Source: MH13 sp040219355 (GTDB lineage: Bacteria; Pseudomonadota; Alphaproteobacteria; Rhizobiales; MH13). Taken from it: DNA of 64,000 bases. Within the stretch, counting starts at the first letter, position 1, and each line of letters begins with the position of its first letter. Below, piece by piece: positions 42,971 to 52,156 of this stretch. Below the pieces are notes generated by a model. The model ran no database searches, was not told the DNA's origin, and saw nothing but the letters and a program-made list of their open reading frames with translations. The position numbers and the translations under genes were made by a program. The DNA lies in assembly GCA_040219355.1 (NCBI GenBank), contig JAVJSN010000002.1:124001-188000 (forward strand), read 5' to 3'.

Positions 42971-44046
42971 AAGATGCGCGGCGTTTCGGCGGCCAGGCTA
43001 AGGCGCGTTGTGTCTCCCGCTTCCAGGGTTGTGTCGGGCGGGGTATCAACAATGATGGGTGGTCCATCGGTTAGCGTGATGTGCAGCCGCTTGCGGTCAC
43101 CAAAGTAGGTGGCAGCGGTCACTTCGCCATGCAAAGGTCCATCGTTGGTTGGTGTCAAATCTTCGGGCCGGGCGACCAAGAACACGTCGCCGCGCTTGTC
43201 ACCGTAGCTGGCCACGCGCTGGCCCTGGACATGAATGCCACCGTCATGAGCATGGGCTGGAATAAGCGCTGCTGCGCCAATGAATTTCGCCACAAAGGGC
43301 GAGGCTGGTTGTTCATAGATCTCAAACGGCGTGCCGACTTGGGCAATGGCACCGCGATCCATCACAACGATCCGGTCCGCCAGTGCCATGGCTTCAGATT
43401 GATCATGGGTGACGTAGATCGCCGTGACGCCGAGCCTATCAAGCAAAATGGAAAGTTCAGCTCGCAGCCGCTCGCGCAAGCTAGCGTCCAGGGCTGTCAG
43501 CGGTTCATCGAGCAGCAGAATACGCGGTTCAACGGCAAGCGCGCGGGCCAGGGCAACGCGCTGTTTTTGTCCGCCGGAGAGTTCGTGAATATGGCGGTGT
43601 TCTAAGCCTTCAATACCCACGAAACCGGCAAGTTGAGCCAACCGCGCTTCCTGAACGGATTTCTCAACCTTCTTCAGTCGCAGCGGAAAGAGAATATTGC
43701 CTGCAACCGTAAGCGTTGGGAACAAAGCGTAGGATTGAAACACCATACCGACCTGACGTGCCTCGATAGGCTGGCCGGTGACGTCATCCTCGTCGAAATG
43801 GACCGAGCCTTCCAGGTCCGGTGTTTCCAGGCCTGCAATGATGCGTAGCAAGGTTGTCTTGCCGCAGCCGGAAGGTCCGAGAATGACTATTTTTTCGCGC
43901 GGTTTGATCTCCAACGACAGTGGCAGGAGGGCGCGCGTTCCGTCTGGAAAGGTTTTTGCGCAATCGGTCAGTACGATGCCTGCACCGCCGTTCATTGCGG
44001 TTGGACTGTTTTGCGGGCGTGTATGCTCTGCGGGGGTGCCTGTCAT
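42961..44046 (-). CDS. ABC transporter ATP-binding protein, Fe(III)/spermidine type
   Basis: 361 residues. Walker A GPSGCGKTT, signature LSGGQKQRVALARALAV, Walker B ILLLDEPLTALD and IYVTHDQSEAMALADRIVVMDRG are typical of the CysA/PotA/FbpC group; a TOBE domain occupies about residues 270-355. It is first in the presumed three-gene operon, ahead of the binding protein and the permease, an order different from the usual binding-protein-first layout. Confidence 0.88.
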   Translation of the reverse strand: MTGTPAEHTRPQNSPTAMNGGAGIVLTDCAKTFPDGTRALLPLSLEIKPREKIVILGPSGCGKTTLLRIIAGLETPDLEGSVHFDEDDVTGQPIEARQVGMVFQSYALFPTLTVAGNILFPLRLKKVEKSVQEARLAQLAGFVGIEGLEHRHIHELSGGQKQRVALARALAVEPRILLLDEPLTALDASLRERLRAELSILLDRLGVTAIYVTHDQSEAMALADRIVVMDRGAIAQVGTPFEIYEQPASPFVAKFIGAAALIPAHAHDGGIHVQGQRVASYGDKRGDVFLVARPEDLTPTNDGPLHGEVTAATYFGDRKRLHITLTDGPPIIVDTPPDTTLEAGDTTRLSLAAETPRILTP

Positions 44047-44106
44047 AATCGCGGCTTAGGACGGGTGTGTGACGGATCAATGACATCGTCACGACCATAT
44101 ACATTG

Positions 44107-44143
44107 CCATGCCATGACCGCCAATTGGGCGGTCATGGCATGG
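44107..44143 (-). terminator. Stem-loop downstream of aapP
   Basis: 16-bp perfect stem CCATGCCATGACCGCC / GGCGGTCATGGCATGG with loop AATTG, seven bases after the aapP stop. It lacks a T run on the minus strand, so it could protect the mRNA end or end transcription with help. Confidence 0.6.
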
Positions 44144-44149
44144 GGGGTG

Positions 44150-44926
44150 CTAGAGGATTTGGTTGAGGAATTCTTTCGTCCGCTCATTCTGCGGATTGTC
44201 GAAGAAGGCGTTGGGCTCATTCTGCTCGACGATCTCACCCTGGTCCATGAAGATAACCCGGTCGGCAACGGCCTTGGCAAAACCCATCTCGTGGGTCACG
44301 CACAGCATCGTCATGCCTTCTTTGGCGAGATCCACCATCGTGTCGAGCACCTCTTTGACCATCTCTGGATCAAGTGCTGAGGTGGGTTCGTCAAACAGCA
44401 TAATCTTCGGTGTCATGCACAGGGCGCGGGCAATCGCCACACGCTGCTGCTGACCACCGGAAAGCTGGCCAGGGTATTTCAGGGCCTGTTCGCCAATGCG
44501 TACGCGCTCGAGATACTTCATGCCCAGCGCTTCGGCCTCCGCCTTGGGCGTTTTCTTTACCCAAATCGGTGCCAGTGTGCAGTTGTCGAGCACTGAAAGG
44601 TGCGGGAAGAGGTTGAAGTGCTGGAAAACCATTCCAACCTCGGCGCGCACCGCGTCGATGTTTTTGATGTTGTCGGTTAGCTCAATTCCACCAACGGAAA
44701 TGTCGCCCTCTTGGTGCTCCTCAAGGCGATTGAGGCAGCGAATAAGGGTGGACTTGCCCGAACCTGACGGTCCGCAGACAACGATGCGTTCGCCCGACCT
44801 AACCGAGAGGTTGATGTCTTTGAGAACGTGGAAATCGCCATACCATTTGTTGACGCCAGACATCGAGATGACTTCGCTGGTGCCCATAGAGGAGGCGGCG
44901 GTGGATGCGGGTGCGGTGGTAGCCAT
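44150..44926 (-). CDS. aapP: General L-amino acid ABC transporter ATP-binding protein
   Basis: 258 residues. Walker A GPSGSGKST, signature LSGGQQQRVAIARALC, Walker B IMLFDEPTSALDPEMV, and the polar amino-acid family hallmark VGMVFQHFNLFPHLS. Last gene of aapJQMP; energises uptake of a broad range of L-amino acids. Downstream of aapM with a gap of about 45 bases. Confidence 0.93.
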   Translation of the reverse strand: MATTAPASTAASSMGTSEVISMSGVNKWYGDFHVLKDINLSVRSGERIVVCGPSGSGKSTLIRCLNRLEEHQEGDISVGGIELTDNIKNIDAVRAEVGMVFQHFNLFPHLSVLDNCTLAPIWVKKTPKAEAEALGMKYLERVRIGEQALKYPGQLSGGQQQRVAIARALCMTPKIMLFDEPTSALDPEMVKEVLDTMVDLAKEGMTMLCVTHEMGFAKAVADRVIFMDQGEIVEQNEPNAFFDNPQNERTKEFLNQIL

Positions 44927-44970
44927 TGTTGGTTATCCTTACGCGAGAAACTGAGGAGAGGTGGCAAGCG

Positions 44971-46134
44971 CTAAATGCGCTTGTGTCCCCTGTGAAGTTC
45001 GTGCTCCAGCCATTGGCTGTATTTCGACATCGAAAAGCAGAACAGGAAATAGATGACGGCAACGAAGACAAAGCCTTCTTTGTAATAATTGCGCCATTCC
45101 AGATCATTGATGGCCCCACGCATGGTGAACATCAGATCGAAGATACCCACGATCAGCACCAGTGAGGTGTCTTTGAACATTCCGATGAAGGTGTTGACCT
45201 GTGGTGGGATCGTGATCTTGAGGGCCTGCGGCAAGATGATGAAGATCATCGCTTGCCAGTAGGACAGGCCCATGGCATCGGCCGCTTCATATTGACCCTT
45301 GGGGATCGCTTGGAGTCCACCACGCACGACCTCCGCCAGATAGGCGGCAGCAAACATGATGATGGCAACCTGTGCCCGCAGCAGCTTATCGATGGTGATC
45401 CCTTCAGGCATGAACAGCGGGAACATCACCGAGGCCATGAACAGCACCGTGATCAGCGGAACGCCGCGGATCAATTCGATATAGCCAACGCTGAACGCTT
45501 TGATAATCGGCATTTTTGAGCGTCGGCCAAGGGCGAGAGCGATGGAGATGGGGAAGGCGACGCCGCAACCGATCACAGCCAGCATCAGCGTGATGGGCAA
45601 ACCGCCCCACAGATTGTTGGGCACGTGGCTGAGGCCAAAAATGCCGCCCGACAACAAGATCCAGCAGACGAGCAGGCCAACCGGCCAGATAACCAGCAAG
45701 CTCTTGTTCCACATCGGCTTGAAGCACGAGACGATGACCAACCCAATGAACACGATGACGGAGGCGCCAGGGCGCCACTGCTCTTCAAACGGGTAGGTGC
45801 CGAAAAGAATGAAGCGCCATTTTTCGTAGACAAATGCCCCGCAAGCGCCGGAAACGTCGCGGCATGCTTCGGCGGGAGCAGCCTCCCACAGAGCATTGAC
45901 GACCAACCAATCGATGATGTTGGGAATCAGAGTGGCCAAAAACCAAATGGCAGCCAGTGTGAAAACTGCATTGTACCAGGTGTTGAAAAGATTTTCTTTC
46001 AGCCACGTTAGCGGGCCTGGCCGGATCGCGATGGGTGCAGGTCGCGCTTCAGTGGGAACGAAGTTCGCCGGATCTGCAAACGGCGCGCTTGTTGTCGGGC
46101 GCTCGTTGACGGCGGAGTTTGTTGTATCTGTCAT
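44971..46134 (-). CDS. aapM: General L-amino acid ABC transporter permease AapM
   Basis: 387 residues with about eight hydrophobic helices; the C-terminal 200 residues form the HisM-like permease domain with RGVPLITVLF and YEAADAMGLSYWQAMIFIILPQAL. The N-terminal extension with LFNTWYNAVFTLAAIW is typical of AapM. Lies 15 bases downstream of aapQ. Confidence 0.94.
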   Translation of the reverse strand: MTDTTNSAVNERPTTSAPFADPANFVPTEARPAPIAIRPGPLTWLKENLFNTWYNAVFTLAAIWFLATLIPNIIDWLVVNALWEAAPAEACRDVSGACGAFVYEKWRFILFGTYPFEEQWRPGASVIVFIGLVIVSCFKPMWNKSLLVIWPVGLLVCWILLSGGIFGLSHVPNNLWGGLPITLMLAVIGCGVAFPISIALALGRRSKMPIIKAFSVGYIELIRGVPLITVLFMASVMFPLFMPEGITIDKLLRAQVAIIMFAAAYLAEVVRGGLQAIPKGQYEAADAMGLSYWQAMIFIILPQALKITIPPQVNTFIGMFKDTSLVLIVGIFDLMFTMRGAINDLEWRNYYKEGFVFVAVIYFLFCFSMSKYSQWLEHELHRGHKRI

Positions 46135-46148
46135 GGTCTTTTCTCCGC

Positions 46149-47369
46149 CTATCGTTCTGTCAGCGCTATGCGCCCGTTGTACCAGTTCATGAACAACGAG
46201 GTGAGGAGCGAGAGCGACAAGTAAACGGTCATGAACACGGCGATGATCTCGATCGCCTGACCCGACTGGTTCAGAGCTGTGTTGCCCACAGCCACAAGGT
46301 CCGGATAGCCGATCGCAATTGCCAATGAGGAGTTTTTGGTAAGGTTGAGGTACTGGCTGGTGATCGGTGGAATGATCACCCGCAATGCCTGCGGCAGTAT
46401 CACCAGGCGCAGCGTGTTGCCGGGATTGAGGCCAACGGCCTTGGCTGCTTCGGTCTGCCCGTAGTTCACGGCCTGGATGCCCGAACGCACGATCTCAGCG
46501 ATGAAGGCGCTGGTGTAAATAGAAAGCCCCAAAAGCAGTGCAAAAAACTCTGCAGACAAGGTGGCCCCGCCGCGAAAGTTAAAACCGCGTAGTTCCGGTG
46601 CATTGACCTCTGTGGGCGCGCCGCCGATCAACCACACCACAGCGGCAAGGCCGAAGATGAGGCCAAGGGACGGCAGCAACGTTTTGGGTCGAACGCCGGT
46701 TTGAGCCTGCTTTTTGTCTGCCCATCGCGCATAAAAATAGGCGGCGATAGAGCCCACCAACAGGGCAACCACCACCCATACCCAAATGGGATGGTCAGCC
46801 ATGACTGGAATTTTCAAGCCGCGATTGGACAGGAAAATGCCCGGGATGACATTCCAGCTGTCGCGCGGTCGCGGCAGGACGTTTAGGACCAGCGCATAGA
46901 TGAAGAACAGATGCAGCAGCAGTGGAATGTTGCGCAGCACTTCCACATATACTGTCGCGAACTTGGCGACCAGCCAGTTGGTCGACAGGCGGGCAATGCC
47001 CATGACGACGCCAACCACGGTCGCCAATATGATACCGAAGAAGGCAACCTTGATGGTGTTCAAAATACCAACCACCAAGGCACGGCCGTAGGTGTCATCA
47101 TTGGTGTATTCGATCAGTGCTTCGCCGATATCGAACCCAGCGCGGACATCAAGAAAGCCGTAGCCGGACTGGATGCCGCGTGCAGCCAGGTTTGCCAGCG
47201 TGTTGGACACCAAGAAAAAGCCAATGCCGATGACGACGGCGATCAAAAGGACTTGGTAAACAATGGCGCGAAATTTTTCGCTGTAAAATAAGTTGGTTTT
47301 TGGTGCGGCTTTGGGTTGCGGAGCCGATGGCTCCGGAAATCCTGCGCCGCTATGCGCGTGATCAGTCAT
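46149..47369 (-). CDS. aapQ: General L-amino acid ABC transporter permease AapQ
   Basis: 406 residues. The IRSGIQAVNYGQTEAAKAVGLNPGNTLRLVILPQALRVIIPP segment is the EAA loop region, and RNIPLLLHLFF is the N-terminal motif of the permease domain. The large middle insert is typical of AapQ. It is about 200 bases downstream of aapJ, with a stem-loop between. Confidence 0.94.
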   Translation of the reverse strand: MTDHAHSGAGFPEPSAPQPKAAPKTNLFYSEKFRAIVYQVLLIAVVIGIGFFLVSNTLANLAARGIQSGYGFLDVRAGFDIGEALIEYTNDDTYGRALVVGILNTIKVAFFGIILATVVGVVMGIARLSTNWLVAKFATVYVEVLRNIPLLLHLFFIYALVLNVLPRPRDSWNVIPGIFLSNRGLKIPVMADHPIWVWVVVALLVGSIAAYFYARWADKKQAQTGVRPKTLLPSLGLIFGLAAVVWLIGGAPTEVNAPELRGFNFRGGATLSAEFFALLLGLSIYTSAFIAEIVRSGIQAVNYGQTEAAKAVGLNPGNTLRLVILPQALRVIIPPITSQYLNLTKNSSLAIAIGYPDLVAVGNTALNQSGQAIEIIAVFMTVYLSLSLLTSLFMNWYNGRIALTER

Positions 47370-47527
47370 GCGTGATCTCGAATCTGTTCCCTGTGCGCTG
47401 TTTTGATCCCGCGAACGTATGGTCGTTCGTCATGTCAGCGCGATACGCTTTGGCCAGAATGACTTGTTTGATGAACAAGCAAGCGGTGACGCTTGCGCGG
47501 GCATCGGAATCTTCGGCCTTGAAAGCA

Positions 47528-47561
47528 AACGGGCCACAGTGCGTGTGCACCATGGCCCGTT
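47528..47561 (-). promoter_or_regulatory. Stem-loop between aapJ and aapQ
   Basis: 9-bp stem AACGGGCCA / TGGCCCGTT with a 16-base loop, 12 bases past the aapJ stop. Such structures let the binding protein message outnumber the permease messages by partial termination or protection. Confidence 0.65.
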
Positions 47562-47573
47562 CTTAGTGCCGTC

Positions 47574-48596
47574 TTAGCGAACCGGCGGAGCGTACTGAAT
47601 GCCGCCCTCGGTCCACAGCGCGTTCAAGCCGCGTGGCAGACCAAGTGGTGACACATGGCGCTCATACATTTCGCCGTAGTTGCCAAGTTCAGAGATGATG
47701 TTGAAGGCCCAGTTATTATCTAGGCCAAGCAACGAGCCCATCTCACCGGACGTGCCCAGCAGACGCTGAACAGTCGGATCGCTGGAGTTTGCCTGCATGT
47801 CAGCAACGTTGGCCGACGTGACGCCTTTTTCTTCAGCTTCCAGCGCTGCGAACAAAACCCAACGCGCGATGGCGTAAAGTTCATCATCGCCACGGCGCAG
47901 CATTGGGCCAAGCGGTTCTTTCGAAATGAGATCTGGAAGGATCACATAATCATCTGGATTTGGCGCGTTGGCCGTACGCACAGCAGCAAGTGCCGAAGCG
48001 TCCGTGGTGTACACATCGCAACGACCTTCAAAGAAGGCGGTCAGAACTTCCTGAAGCGCTTCAAACAATACAGGCTCGTAGGCGATGCCGCGTGCAGAGA
48101 ACACGTCAGCCAAGTTCAACTCGGTTGTGGTGCCGGACTCAACGCAGATTGAAGCGCCGTCCATGTCTTCGAGCGACTCAATGCCGTCTTCAGCGCGGAC
48201 CATGAAGCCCTGGCCGTCATAGAACCATGTGCCAGCGAACGTTGCGCCAAGTGACGCGTCGCGGGTGAGGGTCCATGTGGTGTTGCGCGAAAGAATATCG
48301 ACTTCGCCTGCCTGCAGGGCTGGGAAGCGCTGCACGGAGGAAAGTGGAACATACTGGACAGCGCTGGAATCGCCGAGAATGGCAATGGCCATGGCTTTAC
48401 AATAATCGACGTCAAATCCAGTCCAGACGCCCTGGCTGTCTGCAATGCTGAAACCAGCAAGGCCGGTGTTTACACCGCAGATCAGTTCGCCACGGTCAAT
48501 GATCGCATCAAGCTGTTCGCCAGCCTGAGCTGGCATCGCCGATACGGTCAGCGCGATGGCCGATGCTGCTGTAGCAGCAATCGTAAGTTTTTTCAT
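47574..48596 (-). CDS. aapJ: General L-amino acid ABC substrate-binding protein AapJ
   Basis: 340 residues. Signal peptide KKLTIAATAASAIALTVSAMPAQA, then LDAIIDRGELICGVNTGLAGFS, VDYCKAMAIAILGD and SRNTTWTLTRDASLG as in AapJ proteins. It binds a wide range of L-amino acids in the periplasm. First gene of aapJQMP; the promoter should lie in the 313-base gap upstream. Confidence 0.94.
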   Translation of the reverse strand: MKKLTIAATAASAIALTVSAMPAQAGEQLDAIIDRGELICGVNTGLAGFSIADSQGVWTGFDVDYCKAMAIAILGDSSAVQYVPLSSVQRFPALQAGEVDILSRNTTWTLTRDASLGATFAGTWFYDGQGFMVRAEDGIESLEDMDGASICVESGTTTELNLADVFSARGIAYEPVLFEALQEVLTAFFEGRCDVYTTDASALAAVRTANAPNPDDYVILPDLISKEPLGPMLRRGDDELYAIARWVLFAALEAEEKGVTSANVADMQANSSDPTVQRLLGTSGEMGSLLGLDNNWAFNIISELGNYGEMYERHVSPLGLPRGLNALWTEGGIQYAPPVR

Positions 48597-48909
48597 TGTT
48601 GGTCCTTCCCTTGTTTACGCAGACACGAGTCAGGAGTTTTGGCCAACAACCAAAACAAGTTCCTCTGGTCTTTTGCCCAACCCCTCAGCGGACACGTGCC
48701 ACCCTCGCACTGGAGGCCGAGTGTTCTCGGTCCGTCGCAGCAAAAGGATACGAAGGGCTACCACAGGGGTTGGGGGTGCTCAAGGGCTGTGCACCGCACA
48801 AAATGCAGGCTTATTTTTCCCAACTGCGCAAAGCGTAAGCAGCATGCAAGGATCGGAGCTTATAATCTTGAGTGCAAACGCAGCGGCTGACGCCGTCTTC
48901 TTAGCCTGT
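48597..48909. other. Upstream region of aapJ
   Basis: No gene found. It should hold the aapJ promoter. A dyad TTTTGG-N7-CCAAAA occurs near 48635-48655 and TGTGC-ACC-GCACA near 48788-48800, either of which could be a regulator site. The TGGCACG near 48695-48701 on the minus strand resembles half of a sigma-54 promoter, but the -12 element is one base misplaced. Confidence 0.35.
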
Positions 48910-49632
48910 TCAGAAAGGTAGTGTGTCACCATTGTAAGCGACCAAGGTGCCCGACTGGGCTACACTTGCCGCGTTGATGACCGACAGCATTGACGTTACG
49001 GATTCTTCGGGGCTTTGAAGCCTCACGCCCTGTTTTGCAAAAGGATCAGAAAGCTTTGTTGCAACCGTTCCTGGATGCAACGCCAAGCAGACTGCCTCTG
49101 AGCGTTTGCGCGCAAGCTCGATAGACGCGGTTTTGACGATCTGATTGAGTGCTGCTTTGGCGGCGCGATAACCGTACCATCCACCTAGCTGATTGTCGGA
49201 AATCGAACCAACCTTGGCGGAAATTGTTGCAAACACTGCTTTGCCCTGACGCGGAAACAGTGGCAGCAGATGCTTGATAAGAAGTGCCGGACCGATTGTG
49301 TTGATGGTGAACTGGTAGGCCATAGCGGCAGGGTCGATGGCAGACCAACTTTTTTCTGGCCCACCCTGTGCCCCGTGAAGATAGCCGGTGGCATCAAACA
49401 CCAAACGAAGATCAAAACCAGTCAACCGTATATGATCGGCAAGCGCCTTGATGTCGTCTTCTTGAGTGAGGTCCAGCGAAGGCTGACCGCTTCGCGATGT
49501 GCCGATCACATCGGCAAAATGCCCGCTGGCACGAACCTGGGTTGCAACCTCGGCGCCTATCCCTCCACGGGCTCCGATGATGACTGCCAACCCGCCGGGT
49601 GGAAATGAAGAGAAAGGATGCAGTTCGGGCAT
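48910..49632 (-). CDS. Short-chain dehydrogenase/reductase, C-factor-like
   Basis: 240 residues. Rossmann motif IIGARGGIGAEVATQV (G-x3-G-x-G), FDATGYLHGAQGGPEKSW, and the active-site YGYRAAKAALNQIV with Y-x3-K. The short and simple layout resembles the CsgA/C-factor branch, whose substrates are unclear. Divergent from a secreted protein gene. Confidence 0.82.
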   Translation of the reverse strand: MPELHPFSSFPPGGLAVIIGARGGIGAEVATQVRASGHFADVIGTSRSGQPSLDLTQEDDIKALADHIRLTGFDLRLVFDATGYLHGAQGGPEKSWSAIDPAAMAYQFTINTIGPALLIKHLLPLFPRQGKAVFATISAKVGSISDNQLGGWYGYRAAKAALNQIVKTASIELARKRSEAVCLALHPGTVATKLSDPFAKQGVRLQSPEESVTSMLSVINAASVAQSGTLVAYNGDTLPF

Positions 49633-49769
49633 CGTGTTTACCTTGCTGTTTGCTGAGGTTTCAAGAGCCTGACGTTAGCTGCGCCACTGCGTATTGTTTG
49701 CAAGTGCGATGCGTTGCCTCATCCACTTTGCTGGCCCACCGACCTGCTTGAAATGGCTCGACGAAAAGG

Positions 49770-49785
49770 TGTGACACATGTCACA
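49770..49785. promoter_or_regulatory. CRP-type dyad TGTGA-N6-TCACA
   Basis: The sequence TGTGACACATGTCACA fits the TGTGA-N6-TCACA consensus of CRP-family regulators exactly. It lies 140 bases upstream of the SDR start and 166 upstream of the secreted protein start. The regulator in this organism is unknown. Confidence 0.55.
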
Positions 49786-49859
49786 AACGTGGCTCGCCGA
49801 GTGTGCTTGGTAACAGTTGGCCAGCAAGCGAGCGTCCGCGTGGTTTGATGAGGCCACAT

Positions 49860-49888
49860 TTGACACGTCAGCCTTCAAGACTTTGTAT
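49860..49888 (+). promoter_or_regulatory. Sigma-70-like promoter for the secreted protein
   Basis: -35 TTGACA, 17-base spacer and -10 TTGTAT, about 55 bases ahead of the likely transcribed leader's start codon. Consensus -35 with a moderate -10. Confidence 0.5.
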
Positions 49889-49950
49889 GTGGGGTCATGG
49901 AGGGAATGTCGGGATGACAAAATGCCCGGCAGCAGTTCAGGGGAACACAC

Positions 49951-50451
49951 ATGAAACGCATGATTTTATCCGTACTCGGCGGCGCTATGGCGCTTGCCAC
50001 TGTAACATTTGGCGCCTCTTTTGCCTTTGTGAACGATGCTCAGGCCGCGTGTCCGACGTGGCAGGGCAGTCCGCACTTTGGCACAGTCAACTTGACCGAA
50101 GGCTTTTTGCCCGACCCGTGGAATCGCAGTGTGACAGCTGGCGGCCGCAATGATGTGTCGAACTGCGGCATTGGCGCGTGGGGCTGGGTGGCCCGTCGTC
50201 CGGACTACCGCTTGCAATACAGCACGTCGGGTGCCTCGGCGCTGACCTTCATCATTCAATCCAACGTGGATACAGTTTTGCTGGTCAATGGCCCATCGGG
50301 TCAGTGGTTTTTTGATGATGATGGCGGCGTAGATTTGGGCGCCCAGCTGCGTATCGGCAACGCGCCATCCGGTCAGTACGACATCTGGATCGGATCTTAC
50401 AATCGCGGCAGCGGTATCCCAGCCACGCTGCAAATTTCTGAGCGCTACTAA
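49951..50451 (+). CDS. Small secreted protein with PPC-like domain
   Basis: 166 residues. Signal peptide KRMILSVLGGAMALATVTFGASFAFVNDAQA, then a Cys-containing beta-rich domain ACPTWQGS, VTAGGRNDVSNCGIGAWGWVARRP, RLQYSTSGA, VDTVLLVNGPSGQWFFDDDGG. The repeated D/N-rich strand pattern resembles the bacterial pre-peptidase C-terminal domain, without a protease. Likely periplasmic or extracellular; function unknown. Followed by a good terminator. Confidence 0.75.
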   Translation: MKRMILSVLGGAMALATVTFGASFAFVNDAQAACPTWQGSPHFGTVNLTEGFLPDPWNRSVTAGGRNDVSNCGIGAWGWVARRPDYRLQYSTSGASALTFIIQSNVDTVLLVNGPSGQWFFDDDGGVDLGAQLRIGNAPSGQYDIWIGSYNRGSGIPATLQISERY

Positions 50452-50476
50452 GCAACAACGCCACAGACTGATTGTG

Positions 50477-50510
50477 AAAACCTCGCCCACTGGGCGGGGT
50501 TTTTTTGTTT
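50477..50510 (+). terminator. Terminator after the secreted protein gene
   Basis: GC-rich stem (CGCCC / GGGCG core, AACC / GGTT outer) followed by seven T's then GTTT. Strong intrinsic terminator. Confidence 0.88.
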
Positions 50511-50594
50511 TGCGATGATATGGTATCGCGGCTTGGAAGCTGGACTCTGGCGTACTAGTCTTGCGCCAACTTAGCGAGCAAAAGGCGCCCATTG

Positions 50595-52124
50595 ATGCGC
50601 GGGATTACCCAACAGGGCGCAGTGGCCGCGCCTGCCGATATTGGTCATGTTGCCTGTTCCAAACGTCAGCAGCTTATCGTGCTTGTCGTGGCTATTCTTG
50701 GCTCCACGCTTGGGTTCATTGATGGAACGATTGTTGCCATAATCGCACCTGCCATTCGCGCTGACCTTGACGCGTCGCTGGCAACTATCAGCTGGGTGGT
50801 CAATGGTTATACGCTGGTTCTAACCGCCTTTATTTTGGTGGGAGGCAGTGCAGGCGATGTGTTTGGTCGCCGCCGCGTGTTTGGACTTGGCATTGCCATC
50901 TTCGCGTTGGCCTCGCTGGCGTGTGCGGTTGCACTGAATGGCGGGCAGTTGATCACCGCGCGTGTCGTGCAGGGCCTTGGTGCGGCGCTCATGGTGCCAT
51001 CTTCACTGGCGCTGATTGCTACTTATTATCCGCGCGAGGAGCGTGGTCGTGCTGTCGGCATTTGGGCTGCCGCGTCCGGCGTATCGGCTGCCATCGGCCC
51101 AATCATCGGTGGTGCGATGGTGGATGCGCTGGGATGGCGGTCCACTTTTTACATCAATTTGCCGCTTGCTGCCCTCACGCTTTGGCTGCTGTGGACCCGC
51201 GTGCCGGACGATGCACACCGCACGGTCACGCAAAAGCTGGATTGGCTGGGCGCATTGTTGGCCGTGGCGGCGCTTGGACTGCTGGCCTTCTCGCTCACGT
51301 TGATGGGTGAGGGTGGCGCGCTGGGTCAGATTGCGCTTGGCACACCGGTGCTTGTTGGGTTGGTTGTGCTCGGCCTTGTCGCGTGTGGTCTCTTCCTCTG
51401 GCATGAGGGTCGAACACCCGATCCGATGATGCCGCTTGGCATGTTTGCATCGCCTGGTTTTTCCGCAGTCAATGCCGCAACGTTTCTGCTGTACGCTGCG
51501 CTTGGTGGATTGCTCTTCTTCCTGCCGGTGACGCTGCTCAGTGCTTACGGCTTTTCTGCGCTGGCAGTTGGTTCGGTGTTTTTGCCGTTTACCGCCGTGA
51601 TGGCCCTCATCACGCCACGCGTTGGTGCGCTGGTGGATACGATCGGTGTGCGACTGCCTTTGGCAGTTGGGGCGAGCATTGCCGGGGTTTCGTTCTGGCT
51701 GACCAGTCTGGCGGCGGGCACAGGTTCTCTGATCCTCGTTGGCTTGGCACTTGTGGTACTCGGCGTGGGCATGGGGCTTTGTATCCCGCCGCTTTCAACC
51801 GCCATCATCAACGCCGTCAGCGATGGGCAATCAGGTGTTGCCTCGGGCATCAACAATGCTGTCTCGCGGGCTGGCGGATTGTTTGCCGTGGCAGCCTTTG
51901 CACCACTGGGTGCCATTGCCTATGGAAACGCCGATGGATTGCCAGGCTTTGCTGTGCCCGGGGAAGAAGGCCTTAGCCTCAATGATCAGGTGCTGCACAC
52001 CGTTGCCTCATTGGAGGCCTACAGCCTGCTCGCCTGGATCGCGTTTGGCCTTGCCTTGCTCAGCGCTGTTTTGGTGCTCGTGTTCGTTAAGTCTGAGGCA
52101 AAGTCAGCCAGCACGAGCGACTAG
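50595..52124 (+). CDS. MFS transporter, DHA2 (EmrB/QacA) family
   Basis: 509 residues with about 14 membrane helices. Motif A is GGSAGDVFGRRRVFG, and motif C-like GLGAALMVPSSLALI and WRSTFYINLPLAALTLW fit drug:H+ antiporter family 2. It should export a hydrophobic or cationic compound. ATG 50595 with AAAGG upstream. Followed by the sensor kinase gene after 32 bases, so they could share a transcript, though no functional link is known. Confidence 0.88.
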   Translation: MRGITQQGAVAAPADIGHVACSKRQQLIVLVVAILGSTLGFIDGTIVAIIAPAIRADLDASLATISWVVNGYTLVLTAFILVGGSAGDVFGRRRVFGLGIAIFALASLACAVALNGGQLITARVVQGLGAALMVPSSLALIATYYPREERGRAVGIWAAASGVSAAIGPIIGGAMVDALGWRSTFYINLPLAALTLWLLWTRVPDDAHRTVTQKLDWLGALLAVAALGLLAFSLTLMGEGGALGQIALGTPVLVGLVVLGLVACGLFLWHEGRTPDPMMPLGMFASPGFSAVNAATFLLYAALGGLLFFLPVTLLSAYGFSALAVGSVFLPFTAVMALITPRVGALVDTIGVRLPLAVGASIAGVSFWLTSLAAGTGSLILVGLALVVLGVGMGLCIPPLSTAIINAVSDGQSGVASGINNAVSRAGGLFAVAAFAPLGAIAYGNADGLPGFAVPGEEGLSLNDQVLHTVASLEAYSLLAWIAFGLALLSAVLVLVFVKSEAKSASTSD

Positions 52125-52156
52125 GCAAGACAGTTCAACCGCCGCATACTTGAGCC

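Larger units (their letters stand above)
49633..49950. other. Divergent intergenic region with regulatory sites
   Basis: No gene. Holds a CRP-consensus dyad and a sigma-70-like promoter listed separately, and otherwise unremarkable sequence. Confidence 0.5.

Noticed and set aside
48695..48720. Sigma-54-like TGGCACG on the minus strand upstream of aapJ
   Set aside because: The -24 half is perfect but the GC of the -12 element is one base too close, so I do not call a promoter.
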